Part shown: positions 18,691 to 26,294 of the stretch, in pieces | How the letters are laid out: the number at the start of each line of letters is the position of its first letter | Numbering within the stretch: position 1 is the first letter of the stretch | Source: Coprenecus sp964640305 | GTDB lineage: Bacteria > Bacteroidota > Bacteroidia > Bacteroidales > UBA932 | Length of the DNA: 64,000 nucleotides | Assembly (NCBI GenBank): GCA_964640305.1 | Contig: CAZXFF010000002.1 | Span: 1 to 64,000, forward strand | Direction: 5' to 3' | The notes under the pieces: model-generated | Told to the model about the DNA's origin: nothing | The model's input: the letters and a program-made list of their open reading frames with translations, nothing else | Databases searched by the model: none | Program-made: the position numbers and the translations under genes

Positions 18691-19467
18691 ATGAAAAGGA
18701 TTTACACAATAATCACGATACTTACACTTTCAGCCGGACTCTCCGCAGCACAGGACGCCGGACACCCTGACATATCAGCACTGTGGGACAATGCTGTATC
18801 TGCCTATTCACAGTCCGATTATGATGCAGCGCTGGAGGGATTCTCGACAATTGCAGGGCAGGGCTATGCCTCGGCTGAACTGTACTATAATATTGCCAAC
18901 TGCTATTTCAAGAAAGGACATTTCCTCGGGAAATCCATTCTGTATTATGAAAAGGCACTGAAAGAAGACCCGTCTTTCGAAGATGCCGCATACAATCTGG
19001 AAATGGCCAGGCAATACACAGTAGACAAAATCGATTCGGTTCCTGAATTCATTCTGTCAACATGGTTGAAATCATTCAGGGACTGTCTTTCATCCAATGC
19101 CTGGGCATGGATGTCCGCAGGACTTCTGCTTGCAGCCGCAATACTTCTGCTGCTTTTCCGGTTTGCAGCATCCCTGCCTCTTAGGAAAGTATCGTTTTCA
19201 CTTGCAGTTGCAGCATTCCTGATGGCTGCCATGGCATTCGCATTTGCATGGAACCTGCGCAATCTGGCAGTGGAAGAAAGCCATGCTGTCGTAATGAATC
19301 CTGTGGCAAGCGTAAAAAGCTCCCCGGGCAGTTCTGACCAGAGCCTTTTCATTCTGCATGAAGGGACGAAGGTAGGGATTGTGGACGAACTCGGAGAATG
19401 GTACAGGATCGAACTTTCGGACGGCCGCCAGGGATGGATGGAAAAGAATTATCTGGAAACAATATAA
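18691..19467 (+). CDS. batE: BatE, TPR and SH3 domain protein
   Basis: The 258-residue product has a signal peptide (MKRIYTIITILTLSAGLSAAQ). Two or three TPR units follow, the clearest being YYNIANCYFKKGHFLGKSILYYEKAL. Two membrane helices (about residues 135-155 and 165-187) and a bacterial SH3-like domain (VVMNPVASVKSSPGSSDQSL to the end) complete it. The SH3 domain may contact the cell wall. It follows BatD by 6 bases and closes the bat set; glmM starts 15 bases later. Confidence 0.9.
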   Translation: MKRIYTIITILTLSAGLSAAQDAGHPDISALWDNAVSAYSQSDYDAALEGFSTIAGQGYASAELYYNIANCYFKKGHFLGKSILYYEKALKEDPSFEDAAYNLEMARQYTVDKIDSVPEFILSTWLKSFRDCLSSNAWAWMSAGLLLAAAILLLLFRFAASLPLRKVSFSLAVAAFLMAAMAFAFAWNLRNLAVEESHAVVMNPVASVKSSPGSSDQSLFILHEGTKVGIVDELGEWYRIELSDGRQGWMEKNYLETI

Positions 19468-19482
19468 TCTAAACATACTATT

Positions 19483-20880
19483 ATGACATTGATAAAATCT
19501 ATTTCAGGTATCAGGGGTACCATCGGAGGAAAAGCAGGAGAAGGACTTTCTCCATTGGATATAGTCAGATTCGTATCGGCGTATTCCGAACTGCTTTACA
19601 GGAATCCAGGTTTTTCGGAAAGAAGGCCGAAAGTAGTGGTCGGACGCGATGCCCGTATATCAGGTCCCATGGTGGACTCCATCGTATGCGGAACTCTCCG
19701 TGCATGCGGAATCGATGTGGTGAATGCAGGACTGGCCTCCACACCTACAGTCGAGATGGCAGTTGTGTTCGAGAAAGCCGACGGAGGCATAATACTTACG
19801 GCTTCACACAATCCCAAGCAATGGAATGCCCTCAAGCTCCTGAATTCAAAAGGAGAATTCCTCAATGCCGCAGAAGGTGCTGAAATCGTGAGGCTTGCCG
19901 AAAACGGAGACTTCACATACTGTAGTGTGGACGGATTAGGGAGCTATACTGAAAAGGACTTTACACAGGCCCATATAGATGCTGTACTTGCACATCCTCT
20001 GGTGGATGCCGATGCAGTGCGCAGATGCGGCTTCAAAGCAGCGGTCGATGCCGTGAATTCGGTAGGCGGTATAATCATGCCCCGTCTCCTAGAGGCCATG
20101 GGAGTGGAATGCGTTTGCGTAAACTGTGAGCCGACAGGGAATTTTGCCCATAACCCGGAACCTCTTCCATCGCATCTTGCCGAACTGTGCAGTACCGTTC
20201 CGCAGACCGGATCCAATCTTGGAATTGCCGTAGATCCGGACGTGGACAGACTGGCCCTGGTGTGCGAGACCGGAGAGTTTTTCGGAGAAGAATATACTCT
20301 GGTTTCCGTAGCAGACTATTTCCTGTCCAGAAAGCCAGGCCCCACTGTTTCGAATCTTTCCTCTTCCCGTGCACTCAGGGACGTGACCGAAAGCCATGGT
20401 TGCACTTATTCCGCATCTGCAGTAGGGGAGGTCAATGTAACGGCTCTGATGAAAGAAACCGGTGCCGTTATCGGAGGTGAAGGCAACGGTGGAGTCATAG
20501 TTCCGGACCTGCATTATGGAAGGGATGCCCTCATAGGTACGGCCCTTTTCCTTACGAGCCTGGCATACAGCGGGAAAAAAGTATCAGAAGTACGTGCCGC
20601 TCTTCCTGATTACGTAATCTCAAAGAACAGGATAGATTTGCCTGACATGTCACTTGTAGACAGCATTCTGGAAGAAGTGAAAAAGGAATTCGCATCGGAA
20701 AGGATTACGGATATTGACGGTGTAAAGATAGACTTCGATGCCGAGAAGATGTGGGTCCACCTCCGCAAATCCAATACAGAACCCATCATCCGTGTATATT
20801 CCGAAGCTTCCGATGAAGAATCAGCAGACCGTATCGCATCCAGGGTCATATCGATAGCCCGCAAAATTCTGGAGGCATAA
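19483..20880 (+). CDS. glmM: Phosphoglucosamine mutase
   Basis: GlmM converts glucosamine-6-phosphate to glucosamine-1-phosphate, feeding UDP-GlcNAc, peptidoglycan and LPS. The 465-residue protein carries the phosphoserine loop TASHNPKQWNALK (about residues 106-118). The metal loop DPDVDRLAL is near 252, the sugar loop GEGNGGVIVPDLHYGRDA near 330, and the phosphate-binding RKSNTEPIIRVY near 432. The close relative phosphomannomutase cannot be fully excluded, but this length and metal loop are usual for Bacteroidota GlmM. It is 15 bases after batE and 5 before a DUF1343 gene. Confidence 0.9.
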   Translation: MTLIKSISGIRGTIGGKAGEGLSPLDIVRFVSAYSELLYRNPGFSERRPKVVVGRDARISGPMVDSIVCGTLRACGIDVVNAGLASTPTVEMAVVFEKADGGIILTASHNPKQWNALKLLNSKGEFLNAAEGAEIVRLAENGDFTYCSVDGLGSYTEKDFTQAHIDAVLAHPLVDADAVRRCGFKAAVDAVNSVGGIIMPRLLEAMGVECVCVNCEPTGNFAHNPEPLPSHLAELCSTVPQTGSNLGIAVDPDVDRLALVCETGEFFGEEYTLVSVADYFLSRKPGPTVSNLSSSRALRDVTESHGCTYSASAVGEVNVTALMKETGAVIGGEGNGGVIVPDLHYGRDALIGTALFLTSLAYSGKKVSEVRAALPDYVISKNRIDLPDMSLVDSILEEVKKEFASERITDIDGVKIDFDAEKMWVHLRKSNTEPIIRVYSEASDEESADRIASRVISIARKILEA

Positions 20881-20885
20881 CAGAG

Positions 20886-22043
20886 ATGTTTTCATTCAGG
20901 ACAACACCGCTTGAGGCTCAGGAAGACAGGGTACTGCACAGAGGAAAGGTAGCTCTGCTTTGCGGACAGGCTTCGTGGAATCCCGAGACAGGGCAATATC
21001 TCTTTGAAACATTGTACAGAAGGGGAAATCTGAAGAAGGTCATTTTTCCGGCACCGGATTTTCCCGATCGGGGGATCAGGGCATTCGGTCTGGAAGACTG
21101 CATGTCCTGTCCACTTGAAAAGGATGTGGAAGATACAGGTTACGCTTTCGGCCCTGATATTATGGATAACATCGATGCACTGGTAGTGGACTATCGGGAT
21201 ACAGGCACCCGCTATGATGCCATGACCGGAACCCTGTACAAGCTGTTCCAGCTGATCTGCCATAGTGAGCAGGAAGTTTCCGTATATATCATGGACAGGG
21301 AAAACATGTGCGGGAGATTGGTGGAAGGGACATCCCTGATTCCTGACGGAGACATGTCGGCAGGCATAGAAGGCATACCCCACAGACACGGGCTGACTCT
21401 CGGGGAACTTTCAGGTCTGTTCTATTCGGAGCTTGGAGCCAGATTCCCCCTTCACATCATTTCCTGCTCGGTACATACTGCTTCCCAGATACTCATGCCG
21501 TGGAGCATTCCTCCCGCCGGAGACATTACCGGACTGTTCACATCCGTTTTCCATTGCGGCATGAAACTGCTTTCAGGGACAAACATATCCTGCGGTACAG
21601 GTACTCCCAGACCCTATGAGTTCTTCGGAGCTCCGTTTATGGAAAGATACATGTCTGCCGACTATGATATTTCGCAGATATCCGATCCTGCAGTTCTGAT
21701 GAGACGGACGGTATTCCGGCCGGCAGAAGGTTTATATGCAGGACAGGCCTGCTACGGTTTCCAGATGCTGCCAAAACCTGGGGTTCCTTACCATTCAGTC
21801 GCACATGCCCTCAGAATAATACGCCATGTGGCATCCGAATGCAAAGATGCGGATATCTCCGGATTCCCCGCGACGGTAGGCGATACTGTCATGGCGGACT
21901 ATGTTTCCGGCAAGGCAGAGTGGAATGACCTTAAGGAACATATCAAGATCGAAGAGCAGAAATGGATACGGAAAGCCCGCAGGCAGATGCTCTACGAAGA
22001 CCAGTTGGTGCGTGTAAAGACACTTCCACAGTGCGGATTATAA
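20886..22043 (+). CDS. DUF1343 (NamZ-like) protein without signal peptide
   Basis: The 385-residue product matches the DUF1343 fold, whose characterised member NamZ is an exo-acting beta-N-acetylmuramidase of peptidoglycan fragments. Family landmarks in order are a first strand, GKVALLCGQAS; IDALVVDYRDTGTRYDA, equivalent to the DIQDVGxRxYTY segment; YIMDRENMCGRLVEG; RHGLTLGEL; and LSGTNISCGTGTPRPYEFFG, which includes the RPFE-type residues. It is more divergent than typical members and has no N-terminal signal peptide, so it should be cytoplasmic. The link to cell-wall recycling with glmM is inference from position. Confidence 0.75.
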   Translation: MFSFRTTPLEAQEDRVLHRGKVALLCGQASWNPETGQYLFETLYRRGNLKKVIFPAPDFPDRGIRAFGLEDCMSCPLEKDVEDTGYAFGPDIMDNIDALVVDYRDTGTRYDAMTGTLYKLFQLICHSEQEVSVYIMDRENMCGRLVEGTSLIPDGDMSAGIEGIPHRHGLTLGELSGLFYSELGARFPLHIISCSVHTASQILMPWSIPPAGDITGLFTSVFHCGMKLLSGTNISCGTGTPRPYEFFGAPFMERYMSADYDISQISDPAVLMRRTVFRPAEGLYAGQACYGFQMLPKPGVPYHSVAHALRIIRHVASECKDADISGFPATVGDTVMADYVSGKAEWNDLKEHIKIEEQKWIRKARRQMLYEDQLVRVKTLPQCGL

Positions 22044-22053
22044 AAAATCTTGC

Positions 22054-22061
22054 TATATTTG
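22054..22061 (+). promoter_or_regulatory. Putative -7 element for the hydrogenase regulatory module
   Basis: TATATTTG lies 17 bases before the ATG at 22078. The -33 region would fall inside the 3' end of the preceding gene and is not well conserved. If real, it starts transcription of the 22078-25829 genes with a very short leader. Confidence 0.55.
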
Positions 22062-22077
22062 TGGAAACACTAACCTT

Positions 22078-22425
22078 ATGATGACTATCAAGAATATTGC
22101 GGAGAGGGTCCATGGACGCATTCTCTGCGGAGAGGACAAAGCCGGCGAGGAAGTGGAGTTCGCCTTCGCTTCAGACCTTATGAGCGATGTCCTTACTATC
22201 AAGATTGACGGCTTTCTACTGATCACGGGACTTGTCAATGTCCAGTCCGTAAGGACTGCTGAGATGTCGGATGTGAAATACATCCTCTATGTAAGAGGCA
22301 AGGAGATTACATCCGAAATGGTCGAAATGGCAAAAGACAACGACATGGTGCTGATATGCACTGACTATTCCATGTTCAAGACATCCGGCATTCTCTATGA
22401 GGCCGGTCTTAAGCCCGTATATTGA
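22078..22425 (+). CDS. DRTGG domain protein (first copy)
   Basis: The 115-residue product consists of a single DRTGG-type domain, a fold also found at the N-terminus of HPr kinase and in some phosphotransacetylase-linked and CBS proteins. Recognisable strands are IAERVHGRILCG, AFASDLMSDVL, and the ligand-side segment VKYILYVRGKEI. No catalytic domain accompanies it. It opens a block of small genes leading to the [FeFe] hydrogenase subunits, and the ATPase gene starts 1 base after its stop. Stand-alone DRTGG proteins often appear in hydrogenase neighbourhoods; their role is unknown. Confidence 0.8.
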   Translation: MMTIKNIAERVHGRILCGEDKAGEEVEFAFASDLMSDVLTIKIDGFLLITGLVNVQSVRTAEMSDVKYILYVRGKEITSEMVEMAKDNDMVLICTDYSMFKTSGILYEAGLKPVY

Positions 22426-22426
22426 T

Positions 22427-22837
22427 ATGATTCTTGAATATGATGTCGTCTCCGGGGATTTCACACGGGCCGGATATGCCTCTTCCCAGATAAAAAAGAC
22501 ACTTAAACAGCTGGGAGTGGCTTCCAATATCATCAAAAGGGTAGTGGTTGCGCTTTATGAAGCGGAAGTGAACATTGTCGCCCATGCTGACGGCGGAAAG
22601 ATAACTGCGGATATCAGTTCCGAAGGTATCAGAGTCGTACTTGCAGACAGAGGACCGGGAATACCGGATGTGGAAAAGGCCATGGAAAAAGGATTCTCCA
22701 CTGCATCCCCGAAAGTAAGGGAAATGGGATTCGGTGCCGGAATGGGACTTCCGAACATAAAGGAAAATGCAGACGAGCTGAAAATAGAGACGGAAGTGGG
22801 AGTAGGGACAACACTTCACATATATATTAAATTCTAG
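22427..22837 (+). CDS. Anti-sigma-factor-like ATPase (HATPase_c)
   Basis: This 136-residue protein is an isolated GHKL ATPase domain like SpoIIAB and RsbW. The N-box helix reads VALYEAEVNIVAHA (about residues 42-55) and the G1 box LADRGPGIPD (about 76-85). The G2 region GFGAGMGLPNIKENAD is near residues 102-117. There is no HisKA dimerisation domain and no receiver. I start it at MILEYDVV (22427), just after the stop of the DRTGG gene; a frame upstream extends into that gene. A partner sigma or anti-anti-sigma protein is not encoded nearby. Confidence 0.85.
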   Translation: MILEYDVVSGDFTRAGYASSQIKKTLKQLGVASNIIKRVVVALYEAEVNIVAHADGGKITADISSEGIRVVLADRGPGIPDVEKAMEKGFSTASPKVREMGFGAGMGLPNIKENADELKIETEVGVGTTLHIYIKF

Positions 22838-22845
22838 TTTCCGCA

Positions 22846-24192
22846 ATGCAGCACAACACCTATCATAAGGCATTGGAGATCCAGAGCGACTTCTGCGTCG
22901 GATGTTCCCATTGCATTAAGGTCTGCCCGACCGAAGCCCTTAGAGTAAGCAACGGGAAAGCCATGCTCTATGCCGACTGGTGCATAGACTGCGGCCGATG
23001 CTTCAGGATTTGCCCCAACAGGGCAATCAGAGTCGTGGATGACGATCTGGATGACATTTTCAATTACGGATACAGGGTTCTGCTTGTCCCTTCGGTTTTC
23101 TATGCCCAGTTCGGTAACTCGATTTCACGGGAAGTCATCAACAGTATACTTTCTGATCTGGGTTTTTCAGAACTGTGCACGGTGGAGCAAAGCGTGGACA
23201 CCCTTGCCGAAGAGATAAACAGCTATGTTGCCGATGCGCCTGAGAAACCGGTCATATCTTCTTTCTGCCCGGCTGTCATACGCCTGATACAGGTCCGCTT
23301 CCCTTCTCTTGCAGACAGGATAATGCTGCTGTTGCCTCCTATAGAGACGACTGCCCAGTATTACAAACGTAAATGGGAACGGGAGGGGAAGGATCCTTCC
23401 GGACTCGGGATATTCTACCTCACTCCATGTATTGCCAAAATCGCTTCGGTAAAGTCTCCTGTCGGCGGTTATGAATCCCCTATAAACGGGGTAATAAACA
23501 TGGACTATATCTACAACAAGATTGTCCTCGCTTACCGTAACAGGAAATACAGTACGGACATACAGGCCATCCTCAATGAAGCAATGTCTTCAAAAGGACT
23601 GCTGTGGCCGACTACAGGCGGAGAAGCCTCCATGATAAAGGGCAGGGCACTTGCCATTGACGGGATGGGAAATGTCATAGAGTTCCTTGAAAAGCTGGAA
23701 GATGAAGATGTGGGGGACGGGATTGATTACCTCGAACTGCGCGGATGCGATGAATCGTGTCCTGGAGGCATTCTTGTCCAGGGAAACCGCTTTATCATTG
23801 CGGACAACCTGCGTCGTGCTGCGGCAAAGTATCCGGACACTCACGAAAAAAGCCTGGAATACAAACGGTACTGCTCTGCATACATAAAGATGGAAGAAAT
23901 CGAACCCCGCTCTATGGTTAAGTACGACAAGGATATAAACGTTGCCATAAAGAAAATGGAAGCGGCCAACATGCTCAAGAAAATATTGCCTGGCATAGAT
24001 TGCGGTGCATGCGGAGCCCCGAGCTGCGATGCCCTTGCCGCTGACATCGTAAGGGATGATGCAAGTCTGAACAATTGCATTTTCATGCAGGCAAGGTTCG
24101 AAAGGGAGGGCTCGCTGAAAGCCTCGGAATCCATCGAACTCATGGAAGAGGTATGGGGTAAAGACAGATTTGAAAATAAAGAAAAACAATAA
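22846..24192 (+). CDS. Sensory-type [FeFe] hydrogenase-like iron-sulfur protein
   Basis: The 448-residue product has two N-terminal [4Fe-4S] ferredoxin motifs (CVGCSHCIKVCP and CIDCGRCFRICP, residues 17-60). The hydrogenase large-subunit domain follows. A C-terminal Fe-S motif, DCGACGAPSC plus a distal Cys (about 385-412), completes it. The H-cluster ligands appear intact: Cys141 in SFCPAV, Cys195 in TPCIAK, and Cys301 and Cys305 in GCDESC. The first Cys of the usual TSCCPAW, the proton relay, is Phe140. This pattern matches the regulatory HydS/HsfB group rather than catalytic enzymes. It lacks the PAS domain seen in some HydS proteins. I infer redox or H2 sensing, not bulk catalysis. Confidence 0.85.
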   Translation: MQHNTYHKALEIQSDFCVGCSHCIKVCPTEALRVSNGKAMLYADWCIDCGRCFRICPNRAIRVVDDDLDDIFNYGYRVLLVPSVFYAQFGNSISREVINSILSDLGFSELCTVEQSVDTLAEEINSYVADAPEKPVISSFCPAVIRLIQVRFPSLADRIMLLLPPIETTAQYYKRKWEREGKDPSGLGIFYLTPCIAKIASVKSPVGGYESPINGVINMDYIYNKIVLAYRNRKYSTDIQAILNEAMSSKGLLWPTTGGEASMIKGRALAIDGMGNVIEFLEKLEDEDVGDGIDYLELRGCDESCPGGILVQGNRFIIADNLRRAAAKYPDTHEKSLEYKRYCSAYIKMEEIEPRSMVKYDKDINVAIKKMEAANMLKKILPGIDCGACGAPSCDALAADIVRDDASLNNCIFMQARFEREGSLKASESIELMEEVWGKDRFENKEKQ

Positions 24193-24194
24193 TC

Positions 24195-24530
24195 ATGAAA
24201 GTCAGAGAACTGGTAGAAAAACTGGATTTGAAAGTATTTTCCGGAGAAAAGGGACTGGATAATGAAATATCCGGCGGATATGTATCCGATCTGCTTTCCG
24301 ATGTAATGGGTTTTGCAAAGGACGGACAGATCTGGGTAACACTTCAGACACACAAGAACATTATGGCCATCGCCTCACTTAAAGACCTGGCCGCAGTAAT
24401 AGTAGTCAAGGGATTCGAGCCTGAAAATGACACGATGGAGGTATCCGATGAAGAAGGAATCCCGATTCTCGGGTCCAAGGAACAGACCTTCGAGCTGTCA
24501 GGCAAAATATACAATCTTATCGGAGAATAG
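24195..24530 (+). CDS. DRTGG domain protein (second copy)
   Basis: The 111-residue product is a second stand-alone DRTGG domain, with GGYVSDLLSDVMGFAKDG matching the corresponding ASDLMSDVL stretch of the copy at 22078. Overall similarity between the two is low, so this is an old duplication or two separate acquisitions. It starts 2 bases after the HydS-like gene and is followed within 1 base by the PHP gene, which indicates one transcript. Confidence 0.8.
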   Translation: MKVRELVEKLDLKVFSGEKGLDNEISGGYVSDLLSDVMGFAKDGQIWVTLQTHKNIMAIASLKDLAAVIVVKGFEPENDTMEVSDEEGIPILGSKEQTFELSGKIYNLIGE

Positions 24531-24531
24531 C

Positions 24532-25293
24532 ATGAACCGTTTCCAGGCGGATCTCCATAACCACACTGTCCTTTCCCCTTGCGGAGATATCGAGATGACC
24601 CCGACTTTCATCATTTCCTCCGCATTGGAAAAGGGTTATGACATTATCGGCATCACCGACCACAACACCCTTGTCCAGGCAAGGGAAATACACAGGATCG
24701 TCGGTGAAGGAGAACCGTATATTCTATGCGGAGCGGAGATAACCACGAAGGAAGAAGTGCATTGTCTTGCCTTTGCTGAAGGGGAAACAGCTCTGGATGC
24801 CCTGCAGAACTACCTGGATGCCAATCTTCCCCGCATTCCCAACAACGAGGATGTGTTCGGATACCAGCTTGCGGTCAATGATGCGGAGGAGGTGATTTAC
24901 GAAGCTCCATACCTGCTGATTTCAGCCATCTCACAGACCCTGGAAGAGGTAGCTGCATTTGTCCACTCGATCGGAGGCCTGGTGATTCCGGCCCACATAG
25001 ACAAGAGGCAGAACTCGGTAATCTCCCAGCTTGGATTCCTGCCACCGGACCTCCCTGCGGATGCCATCGAATTTTCCTCCGGATGCGACATCGGGGAATA
25101 TCTTTCGGAAAATCCATACCTCAGGAAATTCCGGAATTCGCATATCCGTTCTTCGGACGCCCACTATCCTGAAGACTTCGGCAAGGCTGTAACATATTTC
25201 GATATGGAATGCCGCTGTTTTGAAGAAATACGCAAGGCACTCTCCCGAACGGAGGGAAGACATGCAGAACCTGCAGAATACAGAACGAGATGA
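24532..25293 (+). CDS. PHP domain phosphoesterase-like protein
   Basis: The 253-residue protein has the full set of PHP metal-binding motifs: ADLHNHTVLS (about residue 6), ITDHN (about 39), CGAEITT (about 67), PAHID (about 154) and SSDAH (about 204). PHP enzymes hydrolyse phosphate esters, nucleotides or 5' ends of nucleic acid. No substrate can be assigned. The start at 24532 is chosen because the longer frame runs back into the DRTGG gene. Its stop overlaps the next ATPase gene by 4 bases. A PHP gene in this position recurs near [FeFe] hydrogenases of Firmicutes and Thermotogae to my knowledge. Confidence 0.88.
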   Translation: MNRFQADLHNHTVLSPCGDIEMTPTFIISSALEKGYDIIGITDHNTLVQAREIHRIVGEGEPYILCGAEITTKEEVHCLAFAEGETALDALQNYLDANLPRIPNNEDVFGYQLAVNDAEEVIYEAPYLLISAISQTLEEVAAFVHSIGGLVIPAHIDKRQNSVISQLGFLPPDLPADAIEFSSGCDIGEYLSENPYLRKFRNSHIRSSDAHYPEDFGKAVTYFDMECRCFEEIRKALSRTEGRHAEPAEYRTR

Positions 25294-25829
25294 ACGATAT
25301 TTCCTTACACATAATGGATATAGTGCAGAATTCCATCAGTGCCGGAGCCACATACATATCAATATCTGTGGAAAAGAACGGAGATCTGCTCTCTGTCACC
25401 ATTGCCGACAATGGAAAAGGCATGACAGCTGCCCAGGTAGGAAAACTCTCAGATCCCTTTTTCACCACCAGGACTACCCGGAAAGTAGGTATGGGCATTC
25501 CGCTACTGAAAATGTCTGCGGAACAGAGCGGAGGGACACTCCACATAGAATCGGAACCGGGAACGGGGACAATAGTGCGGGCCGATTTCGGGTATTCCCA
25601 CATAGACCGCCCGCCCCTCGGGGATATTGCCAATGCCTTCATGCTTATTGCATCGTCAAACCCCAGGCTCCACCTCGCATTGTCCGTATCGTCCGATGGA
25701 GAGGAATACGGCTTCGATACCGATGATGCCCGGGAAATACTTGGAGAAAACTGCCTTACTGACTTTTCTATCGTAAGGGAAATAGAAAATATGATCAGAG
25801 AGAATGTAAAGTCACTTGGGATTTATTGA
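25290..25829 (+). CDS. Histidine-kinase-type ATPase domain protein
   Basis: The 179-residue protein is a second isolated HATPase_c domain of the sensor-kinase branch. It shows the N box MDIVQNSISAGA, the G1 box ADNGKGM, the F box DPFFTTR and the G2 box VGMGIPLLKMSAEQSGG. The first 15 residues are too few to hold a dimerisation and phosphotransfer helix pair, so it cannot autophosphorylate in the normal way. It ends the putative regulatory block, and the promoter of the hydABC block starts inside its 3' end. Confidence 0.85.
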   Translation: MNDISLHIMDIVQNSISAGATYISISVEKNGDLLSVTIADNGKGMTAAQVGKLSDPFFTTRTTRKVGMGIPLLKMSAEQSGGTLHIESEPGTGTIVRADFGYSHIDRPPLGDIANAFMLIASSNPRLHLALSVSSDGEEYGFDTDDAREILGENCLTDFSIVREIENMIRENVKSLGIY

Positions 25830-25846
25830 TTGTTTTTTTAAATTTG
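25816..25846 (+). promoter_or_regulatory. Putative promoter of the hydABC genes
   Basis: TTG at 25816-25818 and TAAATTTG at 25839-25846 are 20 bases apart, a good Bacteroidota -33/-7 pair. The first start codon is 41 bases downstream. This would let the hydrogenase structural genes be expressed separately from the regulatory block. Confidence 0.65.
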
Positions 25847-25886
25847 CATACCACACTTACGCATATATTAACCATAACACTACATT

Positions 25887-26288
25887 ATGAGCAAAATCAA
25901 ATCCCTCGCCGAGCTACGCCAGATGAAGGCAAAGCTTGAAAACGAGATGAACATCCGGGAAAAGAGCAATAATCCCGAAAAGTTGGTTCAGATCCGTGTC
26001 GCTATGGCCACCTGCGGTATTGCCGCCGGTGCCAGGACGGTAATGAACAGCATCATCGACAGGGTAGAAAAAGACAAACTGCCCGTTATTGTAACTCAAG
26101 GAGGATGCATGGGATACTGTTATGCCGAGCCGACAGTAGAAGTCATGCGTCCGGGAGAAGATCCAGTCGTGTTCGGCCATGTTGACAAAGACAGGGCAAT
26201 GGAGATCATAGACAAGTATGTCCTCCATGGAGACCTTATTGACGGAGTCCTTCCTGTAAATTATCAAACAATCAAAGAAAAAAACTAG
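25887..26288 (+). CDS. [2Fe-2S] thioredoxin-like ferredoxin of the hydrogenase operon
   Basis: The 133-residue product has a thioredoxin-like [2Fe-2S] fold, as in the N-terminal part of NuoF-like hydrogenase subunits. The first Cys is in MATCGIAAGA, and the second pair lies in QGGCMGYCYAEPTVEV. It is distinct from HydC, which is encoded downstream. It is expected to carry electrons or to act as an assembly or docking partner of the NADH-oxidising module. It is 6 bases ahead of hydB. Confidence 0.85.
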   Translation: MSKIKSLAELRQMKAKLENEMNIREKSNNPEKLVQIRVAMATCGIAAGARTVMNSIIDRVEKDKLPVIVTQGGCMGYCYAEPTVEVMRPGEDPVVFGHVDKDRAMEIIDKYVLHGDLIDGVLPVNYQTIKEKN

Positions 26289-26294
26289 TCAGCC

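Noticed and set aside
22846..24192. A second catalytic hydrogenase
   Set aside because: Phe140 replaces the proton-relay Cys, and the order of Fe-S domains fits the sensory group rather than bulk H2 turnover.
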